Positions 1-10,412 of a stretch of 64,000 nucleotides of DNA are shown here, one piece after another (positions within the stretch are counted from its first letter, which is position 1; the number at the start of each line of letters is the position of its first letter). Both the position numbers and the translations under genes were made by a program. Below the pieces are notes generated by a model. The model was given only the letters and a program-made list of their open reading frames with translations. It searched no databases and had not been told where the DNA came from. The DNA comes from Arthrobacter sp. OVS8. GTDB taxonomy: Bacteria; Actinomycetota; Actinomycetes; Actinomycetales; Micrococcaceae. The stretch spans positions 3,224,001 to 3,288,000 of the forward strand of contig CP116670.1 of assembly GCA_028370155.1 (NCBI GenBank), given 5' to 3'.

Positions 1-45
1 TGCGGTGGTTTCAGACATCGGGGGTCCTTGGCTCGAAGGAACGGA

Positions 46-786
46 TCAGTAACGCTGGGATTGCTCGGTCAGCAGCCAGTCCGTGGTGGCGGCGACCAAG
101 GCCTTCACCGCGGCTTCCGCGGCCGCCGGCCGGTGGGCTTCGACGGCGGCCGCGACCTCCTCGAGAAGGCCGATGGTCCGCGCGCGGTAGCCGGCGTCGG
201 CGCATGGCAGCAGCGTGAGGGTGCCCAGGTCTGCCTGCAGGCGGATCAGTTCCCGGGCCAGCCTGGCCGAGCGGGCGATGGCGGCCACCTCGAGCAGGAA
301 CTCGGAGAGCGCCAGCCGCCAGTGCAGCGGATCCTCCTCCGTCGTGGGGATGAAGGAGCGCAAGGTAGCCATGTCCGCGGCGTCGGAGCGCCGGGCCGCG
401 ACGCTGGCGCAGGCTGCGGCAATGGCCTGGTAGTGCAGTCCCAAATCACTGATCTGAAGCCGGGTCAGTTCCCGGAGCTGGTCCAGGGCCCGTTCCCGGG
501 ACGGCAGGACGTCATCCGCGATGAAGCTTCCGCCGTTGCGGCCCCGTGCCGTGCGGATGATGCCCGAGGTCCGGAGCTGGGACAGCGCCTCCCGGGCGGT
601 CACCGCGGAGACCCCCAGGGCGGCGGCCAGTTCCGTTTCGTTGGGCAGCCGCTGGCCGCTGGTGAGCAGCCCGGTTTCCACGGCCTGCTCTATCCGGCCG
701 CACACCTCATCCACCAGGCCCCGGGACTTGATTGGTGTGAACACGGCCGCCAGGCTCCGGGAGGCGCCCTGCGGTGTCAGCAGCAT
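46..786 (-). CDS. GntR family transcriptional regulator (FadR/FCD type)
   Basis: Probable DNA-binding regulator of the divergent Pot-type transporter. The N-terminal third holds a GntR winged helix (ETELAAALGVSAVTAREALS is the recognition region), and the remaining helical part fits an FCD ligand-binding domain. I chose the ATG at 786; the frame stays open upstream to 957, but that stretch lies in the promoter region and does not resemble the family. About 246 residues, normal for FCD regulators. The gap to 1010 is relatively AT-rich and would hold both promoters. The ligand is unknown; position suggests it senses the transporter's substrate. Confidence 0.85.
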   Translation of the reverse strand: MLLTPQGASRSLAAVFTPIKSRGLVDEVCGRIEQAVETGLLTSGQRLPNETELAAALGVSAVTAREALSQLRTSGIIRTARGRNGGSFIADDVLPSRERALDQLRELTRLQISDLGLHYQAIAAACASVAARRSDAADMATLRSFIPTTEEDPLHWRLALSEFLLEVAAIARSARLARELIRLQADLGTLTLLPCADAGYRARTIGLLEEVAAAVEAHRPAAAEAAVKALVAATTDWLLTEQSQRY

Positions 787-1009
787 CCGGGCCCTCCCTG
801 GCAGTTTTTGGCGTCGCGGTTCCAGAACCAGGAGCGGGCGCTGGGGGCTGCCTGCGCCCGGTTGAAGCCATCCTAATGCGGGCTTTCGCGGGGGTCTATA
901 CACAAAACCTATGGAGTAATAGTATTTGGCCCAGCAGCCTGTTGTGGCATGGATCACACCCTGCTGTGTCGCATCTGAGACGATCCGGCAACGGAGTTAG
1001 GCGCACCCC

Positions 1010-2082
1010 ATGACCGAAACGCTCGCCGCCGGCAGGCAGACGCAATCGGACGCGGTTCCCGCGATCCGCCTGCGGAAACTCACCAAAGTCTTCAGCGACA
1101 CCGTCGCCGTCAACACGCTGGATCTGGACATCCGGCAGGGCGAATTCTTCTCCATGCTGGGGCCGTCGGGATCCGGCAAAACCACGGTCCTGCGCCTGAT
1201 CGCGGGCTTTGAGCTGCCCACGTCGGGAAGCATCGAACTTGAGGGCAAGGACGTCACCGGGATGGCGCCCTTCGAGCGTGACCTCAACACGGTGTTCCAG
1301 GATTATGCGCTGTTCCCGCACATGTCCCTCATCGACAACGTCGCCTACGGCCTGCGTGTGCGCGGCATGGCCAGGAAGGAGCGCCACGAGCGTGCCCGCG
1401 AAGCACTGGAACGCGTGCAGCTGGGAAAGTTCCTTGGACGCAAGCCCGCCCAGCTTTCCGGTGGCCAGCGCCAGCGCGTGGCGCTGGCCCGGGCACTGGT
1501 GGTGCAGCCGAAGGTCCTGCTGTTGGACGAGCCCCTGGGCGCTCTGGACCTCAAGCTCCGGCAGCAGATGCAGGTGGAACTCAAGGAGCTGCAGCGCTCG
1601 CTCGGCATCACCTTCATCTTCGTCACCCATGACCAGGAGGAAGCCCTGACCATGAGCGACCGGATCGGCGTCTTTAACAACGGAAGCCTCGAACAGATCG
1701 GCACGGCGCACGAGATCTACGAGCGCCCCGGCGGCGCGTTCGTCGCCAACTTCGTCGGCACCTCCAACATCTTCGACGCCGGCCAGGCCCAGGAACTCTA
1801 CGGCCGCGCGGAGCAGGTCTGCATCCGGCCGGAACGGCTGCGCCTGTCCTGGACAGCGGCCCCGGAACCGCGGGCGGCGTCACCTCCCGCCCCGGCACCG
1901 TCGTCTCGCTCGTCTACGTCGGGCACGCCACCCAGGTGCGGGTGCAGCTCGACGACGGTCCCGTCGTCGTCGTTCTGGCGCCGGAAACGCTGCCCGGCGG
2001 CGACGCGGACCTTGTGGGCCGCCCGGTCACGGTGAGTTGGGACGACGACGCCGCCGTTTGGCTGCCGTCCAGCGCCACCTGA
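1010..2082 (+). CDS. Pot-type ABC transporter ATP-binding protein
   Basis: Cytoplasmic ATPase of a spermidine/putrescine-type importer. Walker [10 protein letters not shown], signature [15 protein letters not shown] and Walker [12 protein letters not shown] are all visible, followed by a TOBE domain. The frame changes near 1850: up to there the protein reads in the frame of the start at 1010, and the TOBE end ([20 protein letters not shown] onward) reads in another frame to the TGA at 2080-2082. One missing base, probably a C in the run after RLRLS, restores about 358 residues, the usual family length. It is the first gene of a four-gene operon with the binding protein and two permeases. Confidence 0.9.
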
Positions 2083-2142
2083 CTCTTCGTGGCGTCATGC
2101 GGAGCCTGTTTCTGATTCACCCTCCATTGAAAGGTAAGGATC

Positions 2143-3328
2143 ATGGCATCAAGGAATAGGGCCTCCTCGTGGTCGGGGTGGCCGCGGCGGCAGCGCTCGC
2201 ACTCGCGGGCTGCGGCACCACCGGCGGGGATCCGCCAGCCCGTCCGCGCAGCCGGTCAAGACCGAAATCGGCACAGGCGAAGGGCAGCTCTCCATCCTCG
2301 CGTGGCCCGGCTACGTCGAGGACGGCAGCAACGACCCCGCCGTCGACTGGGTGACGCCCTTCGAGACCCAGACCGGGTGCAAGGTGAGTTTCAAGCCCTT
2401 CGGCACCTCGGACGAGGCCGTGACCCTGATGCGCACCGACCAGTACGACGTCGTGTCGGCCTCCGGTGACGCTTCCCTGCGGCTGATCGCCGGCAACGAC
2501 GTGGAGCCCGTCAACATGGACCTGCTGAAGAACTATGCCGACGTGTACCCGTTCCTGAAGGACAAGGCGTGGAACACCGTGGACGGCCAAAACTACGGGA
2601 TGCCGCATGGGTGGGGAGCCAACCTGCTGATGTACTCCGTGGATACCGTCACCCCGGCGCCCACGTCCTGGAGCGCCGTGTTCGACGACGCCGCCCAGCA
2701 CAGCGGCAAGGTCACCGCATACGACTCGCCGATCTACATCGCCGACGCCGCCGTGTACCTCATGGCGCACAAGCCGGACCTCGGCATCAAGAACCCCTAC
2801 GCCCTGGACAAGGACCAGCTCGCTGCATCAGTTGACCTGCTGAAGGAGCAGCGCAAGCACGTCGGCGAGTACTGGAGCGACGTGGTCAAAGAGGTCCAGG
2901 CCTTCGCCAGCGGCAGCACCGTGGTCGGCACCACGTGGCAGGTCGGGGCCAACATCGCCGTCCAGAACGGGACCAATGTGAAGACCCTGCTCCCCGAAGA
3001 AGGCGCCACCGGCTGGTCGGACACGTGGATGATCAGTTCGGCGTCCAAGAACAAGAACTGCGCCTACCTGTGGCTCGACTACATCGCCAGCCCCGAGGCC
3101 AACGCGGCGGTGGCGGAGTACTTCGGCGAATCGCCGGCCAACCCCAAGGCCTGCGACCTGACCAAGGACAAGGCGCACTGCGAGACCTTCCACTCCGGTG
3201 ACGAGGCCTACGCGGAGCAGATCTGGTACTGGACCACCCCGGTGGCCGAATGCCTGGACGGCCGGACGGACGTCCAGTGCACCGACTACTCGGAGTGGAC
3301 GCAGGCCTGGACCGAGATCAAGGGCTGA
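2143..3328 (+). CDS. Pot-type ABC transporter substrate-binding lipoprotein
   Basis: Extracytoplasmic binding protein (SBP_bac_8/PotD-like) anchored as a lipoprotein: a hydrophobic signal ends in the lipobox LALAGCG near 2215. The mature part starts about EGQLSILAWPGYVEDGSNDP and runs to the stop at 3326-3328. Two frame changes lie in the first 100 bases (between the start ATG at 2143 and the signal peptide, and just after the lipobox near 2230), each equal to one missing base. Restored length is about 395 residues, normal for the family. Substrate cannot be told; polyamines are the family default, but see the neighbouring HutD gene. Confidence 0.85.
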
Positions 3329-3329
3329 T

Positions 3330-4256
3330 ATGGCGCTCCAGACGAAGCACCCGGTCCCCGGCACACCCCGGCAGCCGCCGCCGTGCCCCGGCCCAAGGCC
3401 CACAGGTTCTCGGCGCTGCTCCACCGCTCGCCGAACCTTCGGCTGGCGGGGCTGGTCACCGCCCCCGCCGGCTGGCTGGTGCTCGTCTACATCGCCGCCC
3501 TCGCGGCGCTGCTGATTACCGCGTTCTGGACCGTGGACACCTTCACCGGCAAGGTGTCCACGGAATGGACCACCGAAAACGTGGTGACGGTCCTGACCGA
3601 TCCGGTCTACCAGCGGATCACCCTGCGGACACTGTGGATCGCCATCGCCGTGACGCTGATCGACCTGGTCCTTGCGCTGCCCATGGCGTTCTTCATCGCC
3701 AAGGTGGCCAGCCCCGCTGGCAAAAGCTGCTGGTGGTGGCCGTGCTGATGCCGCTGTGGGCGAGCTACCTGGTCAAGGCCTACGCGTGGCGCAACGTGCT
3801 CGCCGACGGCGGGCTGCTGGAGTGGTGGGGCGCGCCGATCGGGCTGGAGTCCCCGGGGTACGGTGAAACCGCCGTGATCCTGACGCTTGCCTACATCTGG
3901 CTGCCGTTTATGATCCTGCCGATCTACGCCGGGTTCGACCGGGTACCCGACTCGCTGCTGGAGGCCTCCGGTGACTTGGGCGCGAAACCGCTGACCACCA
4001 TGCGCCTGGTCATGTTCCCCTGCTGGTGCCTTCCATCATTGCCGGGACGATTTTCACGTTCTCGCTCTCCCTGGGGGACTACATCACGGCGCAGATCGTC
4101 GGCGGCACCACCCAGATGCTCGGCACCGTGGTTTACGCGAACGTGGGGGCCGCGAACAACCTGCCGTTCGCCGCGGCCGTCTCGCTGGTCCCGATCGCGA
4201 TCATCACCCTGTACCTCTTTATCGTCCGGCGCTCCGGCGCCCTCAACAGCTTGTGA
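3330..4256 (+). CDS. Pot-type ABC transporter permease (PotB-like)
   Basis: First membrane subunit of the importer, about 310 residues with six expected transmembrane helices. The ATG at 3330 begins one base after the stop of the binding protein. The sequence reads through four frames: the start to about 3380, LAGLVTAPAGWLVLVYIAAL to about 3720, LLVVAVLMPLWASYLVKAYA to about 4020, and PSIIAGTIFTFSLSLGDYIT to the stop. Each step fits one missing base in GC-rich sequence. The permease EAA loop (ASGDLGAKPLTTMRLVMFP) is present. Confidence 0.85.
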
Positions 4257-4297
4257 CCCGTGGCGGCGTGTAGCCCGGACCAGGCGGCAGGAGCACC

Positions 4298-5125
4298 ATG
4301 AGACTTTCCCGAAGCGCCAAAGTCATCCTCGGCGTCGTCACCGCGGCGGTGTTCCTGTTCATCTACGTCCCGCTGCTGCTGGTGGTGGTGAACTCCTTCA
4401 ACGCCGACCGGACCTTCGGCTGGCCGCCGCAGGGCTTCACCCTGGAATGGTGGGGGCGGGCTTTCGATTCCACCGGCGTCCGCGAGGCCGTGGTGTCCTC
4501 GCTCTGGGTGGCGGCGGTCTCCACGGTCATCTCGCTGGTGCTGGGCACGCTCCTGGCGCTGGCCCTGCTGCGCTACAAATTCTTCGGCCGGGACGTCATC
4601 AGCCTGCTGGTGATCCTGCCGATCGCGCTGCCCGGCATCGTGACCGGCATCGCCTTGAACAACATGTTCACCACCATCCTGGGAGTCTCGCTGAGCATGT
4701 GGACGGTGGTGATCGCGCACGCCACCTTCTGCATGGTGACCGTGTTCAACAACGTCATTGCGCGGCTTCGCCGGATGCACGGGGGCCTGGAGGAGGCGTC
4801 CGCCGATCTGGGCGCCGGCGTGTTCACGACGTTCCGGCTGGTCACGTTCCCGCAGCTCCGGTCCGCCCTGCTGGCCGGCGGGCTGCTGGCCTTCGCGCTG
4901 AGTTTCGACGAGATCATCGTCACCACGTTCACCATCGGCGCCGGCGACACCACCCTGCCGATCTGGATCCTGCAGAACCTCTTCCGGCCCAACCAGGCGC
5001 CGGTGGTAAACGTCGTGGCTGTTGTCCTGATCGTCGTCTCGATTGTGCCGATCTGGCTCGCGCAGCGCCTGTCCCAGGATTCGGTGGGCATCGGCGGTAC
5101 GCGGGTGAAGGCTGCGGAGGGCTAA
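4298..5125 (+). CDS. Pot-type ABC transporter permease (PotC-like)
   Basis: Second membrane subunit, 275 residues and intact. Hydrophobic segments match six helices and the EAA loop is visible (EEASADLGAGVFTTFRLVTF). It follows the first permease by 41 bases and is the last gene of the transporter operon. Its stop overlaps by four bases the convergent HutD-family gene, so no terminator fits between them. Confidence 0.92.
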   Translation: MRLSRSAKVILGVVTAAVFLFIYVPLLLVVVNSFNADRTFGWPPQGFTLEWWGRAFDSTGVREAVVSSLWVAAVSTVISLVLGTLLALALLRYKFFGRDVISLLVILPIALPGIVTGIALNNMFTTILGVSLSMWTVVIAHATFCMVTVFNNVIARLRRMHGGLEEASADLGAGVFTTFRLVTFPQLRSALLAGGLLAFALSFDEIIVTTFTIGAGDTTLPIWILQNLFRPNQAPVVNVVAVVLIVVSIVPIWLAQRLSQDSVGIGGTRVKAAEG

Positions 5126-5798
5126 TCCGCGACGGGGTCGATCGACACCACGGCCAGGAAACCGCGGCCCAGGATCTCCGGGGTGTCGGTATCGGAACCC
5201 ACGACGGCGTCATAGCGGGCGAGCGTCGTGGGCCCGGCCGGGGTTTCAGCCGCGCCGGTGGCGCTTCCGGGCGCTTCGACGTCGGCTGCGCGTCCGGCCG
5301 GTTCGACGTCGGCCTGACCGGCTCCGGCTGTGCCGGGCGTAACCGCCGCCTGGCCCTGCAGCAGGATCCCCAGCTGGCCACCGAACACGGGATGCGCCCG
5401 CTTTTGGAGAGTTCGATGATGGAGGTGTAGCCCTTGAACACGCCGTTGCGGGTGATGACATTGAGGTCCCGGATGTCGCCCGTGGGAAGCGAACCGGCGG
5501 CCGCGGCGTCGCCGAAGAACCGGAACGGACGGTATTTCTCGAGCGGGTGCTCGGCGCCGTCGACGCTCAGCAGCAGCAATTCACCGTCCACGACGGTGAG
5601 GACGCGGTCCATGCCCGGGAACGCCGAGAAGTCGCCGGCTTTGGAGACGTCGGCGATGCTCACCCGCCAGTCCCAGCCGCTGTCTCCTGTCCCCGGCCCG
5701 GAAGGTGCCCCCGCAGGATGGCTGGCCACCTCGCGGGTCACCCCGCCGCCGTTGCGCCAGGGTTGGGCTTTCAGCTCGGCATAGCGGATGATCTCCAT
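5122..5798 (-). CDS. hutD: HutD/Ves family protein
   Basis: Small cupin-like protein of the HutD/Ves family (PF05962), found mostly beside histidine-utilisation genes; its exact reaction is not established. The family start WRNGGGVTREVASHP and a central FRFFGDAAA segment are clear. The frame changes near 5395 (one missing base), after which the end reads GQLGILLQGQAAV to FLAVVSIDPVAD. About 225 residues when restored. It converges on, and overlaps, the transporter operon. No other hut gene is in the window. Confidence 0.8.
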
Positions 5799-5828
5799 CC
5801 CTCCACCCTATCGGCCTGCCACGAGCGC

Positions 5829-5885
5829 CGAGGTGAGACTTCGCACCCATGCTCCCGGCAAACATGGGCGCGAAGTCTCACCTCG
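5829..5885. repeat. Long intergenic hairpin, family member 1
   Basis: A 23-base arm starting CGAGGTGAGACTTCGC pairs with its reverse complement across an 11-base loop, with one mismatch. It lies between the hutD start and trpF. Two hairpins of the same architecture but different sequence occur at 12653-12717 and 30998-31057. No T-run follows, so it is not a classical terminator. Confidence 0.8.
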
Positions 5886-5977
5886 CGGGCCGGGCAGGCC
5901 GGAAGGCCTCGGTCCTTGCTACGGTCGGAGGCAGAAACGTCGGAGACAGAAGTAGGAATCACAGGAGAAGGAGCCGA

Positions 5978-6588
5978 ATGTTCGTCAAGGTATGTGGGCT
6001 CAGCACCCCCGAGTCGGTCCGGACCGCCGCGGAGGCCGGAGCGGACGCCGTCGGCTTCGTCCTGACCCGCAGCCCCCGCGAAGTGACACCGGCGCAGGCC
6101 CGGGAACTCCTGGCCCACGTCCCGGCCGGGCTCCCCGCCGTCGGCGTGTTCCGGCACGAGGCGGCGGCCGACGCCGTTGAACTGGCCCGTGAAGCCGGGC
6201 TGGACTGGGTCCAGCTCCACGGCGACCGCACGCCGGACGATGTGCGTACCGTGCACGACGCCGGGTTCAAACTCATCCGGGCCGTCACGATGTCCGCCGC
6301 GCCCGATGCGTTCGCGGACTGGGGCGAGGACCTGCTCCTGATCGACGCCGCGGTGCCCGGGTCCGGCGAGGCCTGGGACTACGCCTCGGTCCGCGCCAAG
6401 GGGCTGGCGGGGCGCAGGTGGCTGCTGGCCGGCGGGCTCGATCCCGCCAACGTAGCCGACGCCGGGCAGCAAGCGGGCGCGTGGGGGTGGACGTCTCCTC
6501 CGGCGTCGAGTCCTCCCGCGGGGTCAAGGATCTGGCCAGGATTCGGAACTTCGTGGCTGCCGCCAAGTCCCTGGCCCCGAAGCACTGA
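5978..6588 (+). CDS. trpF: Phosphoribosylanthranilate isomerase
   Basis: Cytoplasmic TIM-barrel enzyme of tryptophan synthesis, converting N-(5-phosphoribosyl)anthranilate to CdRP. The catalytic cysteine lies in MFVKVCGLSTPESV at the start, VQLHGDRTPDDV marks the central strand, and LLIDAAVPGSGEAWDY the catalytic Asp and phosphate-binding region. An AGGAGAAGGAG ribosome site precedes the ATG at 5978. The frame changes near 6475 (one base missing in a G run); the end then reads VGVDVSSGVESSRGVKDLAR to the TGA at 6586-6588, giving about 203 residues. It stands alone with no other trp gene near. Confidence 0.9.
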
Positions 6589-6675
6589 ACCCGGAGCACT
6601 GACCCGGCTTGCGGCGCTCCACTCGTGCCGAAAGACCGTAGACATCCCGCGCGTGGCTGCTCAAGAATCAGAAAT

Positions 6676-7352
6676 GTGACTCTGACCGAGCAGCATGGGC
6701 TGTTCTTCGAAGGTGAGCGGCCGCCGATGCGCTCCCTGCGCACGGCATGGCTGCTGGCATTGTTCCTGGGCTTCACCGGCGCGGACCGGTTCTACCTCCG
6801 CCAGCCGGTCTCCGGCACCCTGAAGCTGTTGACGCTCGGGGGCTCGGGATCTGGTGGCTCATTGACCTGTTCCGGATCACCAAGGAATACGCCGCCGACG
6901 GTGCATCCATGCCGTTGGCCGGGACGAACGCCCTGCGCCGAGGCCTGCGCGTGGCCTCGGCCGTCCTGGTCGCCGCCCTTGCGGGCGTCCTGATCAGCGT
7001 CAGTGCGGCCCCCATCGCCGGGGCTGTCACCGCCATGAAGGCATTGCTGGACCCGGTCCCACCGCCACCGACGGAAGAGTGGGTCACCGTCGCGGAGTCC
7101 TCCGGCACGAAGGCCCCGGCGTCGCTCGTGACCCTCACCGGCAGGGTCCATATCGAGTACACGTTCACCGGGCCGGCCGTCGCTTACCTCCAACCCGCGA
7201 AAGGACCGGCCGTCACTGTGCTGTCCCTGGGTAAGGCCGGCGGCTCCGGGGCGATCGGCGTCACCTTGGACCCCGGGACGTACACACTGATAGTGAGCGC
7301 CACGGGAACCGCCTGGACGCTGACGGCCCAGGAATTCCGGATCCCCGGGTAG
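6676..7352 (+). CDS. TM2 domain membrane protein
   Basis: Membrane protein of unknown function. Residues 18-60 form a TM2 domain (LLALFLGFTGADRFYL then LGIWWLIDLFRITKEY); a further transmembrane helix follows (VASAVLVAALAGVLISVSAA), and the C-terminal 100 residues look like an extracytoplasmic beta domain. The frame changes near 6840 in a G-rich stretch (one base missing), inside the TM2 domain. The start is uncertain: I chose GTG at 6676, but ATG at 6727 would also keep the domain. Confidence 0.7.
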
Positions 7353-7584
7353 CGCCGGCCGGCACCGCAGGGAATCATCTTCCCGGATGAGGCCCGCACC
7401 ACCGGTGCGGCCCGAAAATGATCGTACTCGCCAGTGCAGAGCCACCTGTCGCAACCCTCATCGGAAAGAAGCCTCCAATGTCGAGACGTCACGCAATCCA
7501 ACGTCAGGGCGCTTCCGGGCTCTGGAACCATCAGTCCCGATGAGTTCGCCAGGACCAAGGGCAACGTACTGGCCTGGCAATGAC

Positions 7585-8195
7585 ATGAAATCCTATGCGT
7601 CCCAGACACTGATCAATGCCCGGAGAAGCACGGTATGGGACATCATCACTGACGGCGGCAACTACACCGTCTGGAACTCCGGCATCACTCACATCGACGG
7701 CGAACTGCGCCACGGCGGCACGATCAGAGTCCGCACCCGGACCGGCGGGAACCGTACCTTCCGCTTACGCGTCCGGCAAATACCGGGCGAAGTAATGACT
7801 TGGATCGGAGGCATGCCCTTGCCCTGTTCAAGAGCGTGCGCACATTCACACTCACGCCCGACGGCGGGAAGACGCTTCTGCACGTCAGGCAGGAATTTGC
7901 CGGCCCACTGCAGCGCCTGCTTTGGAACGCCGTCCCCGATATCGAAGAGGCCTTCGCCGAGTACCTCAGCGCCGTCAAGAAACGCGCCGAACTCCTCAGC
8001 CGACACGAAGCCAGGATCCACGCTTCACCGCACCAACCATGGGGAGCCGGGCGAACGCTCGGATCACCGGAGCGCCCGCGACACTCCGCTTTGGTCGAGA
8101 GCGTTCCTTCCCCGACCAGCGTCTGCCTCCACGCATGCGCCCGCAGCCGGGCCGGTCCTCCCGGTCGGTGTAGGGCGGACGAACGGCCCTGTTAG
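7585..8195 (+). CDS. SRPBCC (START-like) family protein
   Basis: Small soluble protein with a helix-grip lipid or ligand pocket. The family pattern is seen in INARRSTVWDIITDGGNYTV at the N-terminus and in LHVRQEFAGPLQRLLWNAVP near residue 100. One missing base near 7815 joins the two halves. After the final helix (YLSAVKKRAELLSRH) the frame continues about 50 residues of unconvincing sequence to the TAG at 8193-8195, so the true end may be nearer 8020 with another lost base. Ligand unknown. Confidence 0.65.
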
Positions 8196-8196
8196 G

Positions 8197-8219
8197 CAGG
8201 AGCTACGTCGGAGCTCCTG
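8197..8219. terminator. Hairpin after SRPBCC gene
   Basis: An 8-base perfect inverted repeat CAGGAGCT...AGCTCCTG with a 7-base loop starts two bases after the SRPBCC stop. It lacks a T-run, so its role as terminator is only likely. Confidence 0.4.
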
Positions 8220-8299
8220 ATGCCCTTGCCAAGGACTTCGCCGTCGGCGTCCATGAAGTGCATCGGATTCCTGGTCTTAAGGTTTTTGGAGGAGTAATT

Positions 8300-8431
8300 T
8301 CAGGATTCCAGCGGTTCTTTTGCCGTGAATCCGACGTTAACGGGTTCGGCGGGGTCCCTGCGGCGGTCGTTGCGGATCGTGCTGACTACCAGGGCGACGG
8401 AAAGTGCGATCAGGATCAATTCGGATGTCAC
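8300..8431 (-). CDS. Possible 43-residue membrane peptide coupled to CPBP gene
   Basis: A short frame opens at a GTG two bases after the stop of the CPBP gene (TGACGGTG), which suggests translational coupling. The peptide begins VTSELILIALSVALVVSTIR, one hydrophobic segment followed by a charged tail with RNDRRRDP. No homologue is recognised. It is called on position and composition only and could be chance. Confidence 0.4.
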   Translation of the reverse strand: MTSELILIALSVALVVSTIRNDRRRDPAEPVNVGFTAKEPLES

Positions 8432-8433
8432 CG

Positions 8434-9132
8434 TCAGGGGTCTTCGCCGAATGTCTGCTGATTCACGCCGTCGACGTCGCCGCTGTGGATGTAGAGCTGG
8501 AAGTCGTTCAGGGCGTGGAGCGCGATCGGCACCCACAGAGTTCCGGTGGCGCGCAGGGCCCCGTAGAAGAGCGCCCCGTCCATGGCCAGGAACGCGATCT
8601 GGAAGGCGAGTGCTTCGATCGGCATCCCCAGCAGCAGGAATTTGACGGTGTGGCCCAGGCCGAACGCGACCGAGGTGATCAGCAGTGCCAGGAACTCGCC
8701 GTGGTGTCCCAGGATCGCGGTGCGGAGAATGCCACGGAAGTAGAGTTCCTCGCCGATTCCGACCATGATCGTGCCGGCGAGCACGATCAGCACCGTCGAC
8801 GCCGCGTGGGCATCCCACGGCACGCTGACCAGTCCGACGGCGATCTGCACCGCCAGCAGGGCCGGGATGGCGAGCATCCACCACCGCCGCCGTTCGGCGA
8901 TAACCGACGGACTCGACCAGACCTCTTTCGACCAGCCAGCCCACCGGACGAAGACGAGCGCGCCGACTATCAGGATCGTGAGGGGGACGAAATGCCCTAA
9001 CGCGAATTCCGCATTCGCATCGCCCCGCGCCGCGAGTCCGCCGACGAACTCACCGAACCACCCGGCGATCAGCACATAGACGGCGGCTGCCACCAGGCCC
9101 ACCCATAGCTTTCGCTGAAGCCCTTGAACCAT
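8434..9132 (-). CDS. CPBP family intramembrane metalloprotease
   Basis: Integral membrane protein of the CAAX prenyl protease/bacteriocin-processing family (CPBP, ABI). The conserved glutamate-arginine motif GEELYFRG, the second-helix histidine in FGLGHTVKF and the last motif HALNDF are all in place, so the active site appears complete. 232 residues, intact. It is divergent from a second CPBP gene, with 289 bases between. Natural substrates of these bacterial proteases are mostly unknown. Confidence 0.88.
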   Translation of the reverse strand: MVQGLQRKLWVGLVAAAVYVLIAGWFGEFVGGLAARGDANAEFALGHFVPLTILIVGALVFVRWAGWSKEVWSSPSVIAERRRWWMLAIPALLAVQIAVGLVSVPWDAHAASTVLIVLAGTIMVGIGEELYFRGILRTAILGHHGEFLALLITSVAFGLGHTVKFLLLGMPIEALAFQIAFLAMDGALFYGALRATGTLWVPIALHALNDFQLYIHSGDVDGVNQQTFGEDP

Positions 9133-9421
9133 AACCTCATCCCCCTACCGCAGTCCGTGGACCGCGCATCGTGCCCGGCGCTAAGCGCGGCAGGCATGGC
9201 CGGAACCGGCCGATCTGGATCTCACCTCAACATATCTGATCGCGGTTGGATTCTGCGGGTGCTTCCGAGAGAGTACATCCGAGTTTCGCTGACTTGTCGA
9301 TGTCTATGGAGCCGCTTCGCGGGCTGCCTACATCGCTACGGATTTAATGTGGGCCGGGTTTGGTCTGCTAGCGTGCGGGTGAAGGCGGCCGCCGGTCGTC
9401 CGATCATCGAGCGGGGGCATC

Positions 9422-10264
9422 ATGGTGGGGTCGGTTTCGTCGGGCTGGAGAGATTTCTGGGCGCGCGGGCGTTGGTGGACGGCAGTTCTGATCGTCGTGG
9501 TCTACCTCGGGTTGTACCTGCTGGCGGGTCTCGGGTTGGGTCGCATATTCGGACACCTGGTGGACAACCAGAACATATTCGCCACACCGGCGAGTGTATT
9601 TTTCGGGATCGGCGCTCCACTAGTCGTCGGCGCGATCCTTCTCAGCGCCTTTGTAGCCTCGCTGGGGTGGTGGCGCCCGATCTTCGCCCGACAGCCGCTG
9701 AGAGGCCGCTGGTGGATGTGGATCTTCGTCGTGTTCGCCGTCGCGCCTGTTGTGCTGCGCCTGTTCGGGATCGATTACGGCTCTTACGGTGCCGGCGTGG
9801 TGCCGATGGCCTTCTTCGTGGGTCTGTTGATCGGCTTCACCGAGGAACTGCTCTACCGGGGCATTGTGGTGAAGATACTGCGGGACGGTGGCCACCGCGA
9901 ATGGATGGTCGCGGTGGTATCGTCCCTGCTTTTCGCACTCTCGCACACGGTCAACTTGCTTTCCGGGCAGCCGTTGGTCACGGTCGCGGTCACGGTGGTC
10001 TTCACGTTCGGGTTTGGAATGATGATGTACCTGGTGATGCGGGCCACCGGGAACATCATTTGGGCGATGTTGCTCCACGCGTTTACCGACCCGACGACAT
10101 TCCTGGCCAGCGGTGGAATTGACGCCAGCAACGGTGCAGCGCACAACCCTATTCTCGATCTTGCGGCACCATTCAACATGTTGTTTGTGGCGGCGGCGCT
10201 CATCGCCATGGTCTTGATTCGCGGCAAGGCTCCGAGCCAGCCGCAGCAGCTCGTCCAAGCCTGA
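9422..10264 (+). CDS. CPBP family intramembrane metalloprotease
   Basis: Second CPBP protease, 280 residues, intact. Motifs TEELLYRG, LFALSHTVN and LLHAFTD supply the expected Glu, Arg and His residues; eight or so hydrophobic segments are visible. It shares the motif order of its divergent neighbour but little other sequence, so the pair is not a recent duplication. Confidence 0.88.
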   Translation: MVGSVSSGWRDFWARGRWWTAVLIVVVYLGLYLLAGLGLGRIFGHLVDNQNIFATPASVFFGIGAPLVVGAILLSAFVASLGWWRPIFARQPLRGRWWMWIFVVFAVAPVVLRLFGIDYGSYGAGVVPMAFFVGLLIGFTEELLYRGIVVKILRDGGHREWMVAVVSSLLFALSHTVNLLSGQPLVTVAVTVVFTFGFGMMMYLVMRATGNIIWAMLLHAFTDPTTFLASGGIDASNGAAHNPILDLAAPFNMLFVAAALIAMVLIRGKAPSQPQQLVQA

Positions 10265-10412
10265 CCACCGTGGTTCACGTGAAATGCCGTAGCCCGGGCC
10301 GAGGCACCGCGAAAGGCTAGCCGGGCCGCGCTGCCGTGGCTAGCATGGCTGATTGGGGAGTACCCCGATGATCCGGCGGGCCCGGCCCGCCACGCGCGCG
10401 AAGGAGACCGTT

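Noticed and set aside
28..876. Long Gly/Arg-rich plus-strand frame opposite the GntR gene
   Set aside because: Composition is that of an antisense shadow in GC-rich DNA; the minus strand encodes a clear GntR protein.
3250..5430. 726-residue open frame on the plus strand
   Set aside because: Only its middle (about 3720-4020) is real permease sequence; the rest is an out-of-frame reading of other genes.
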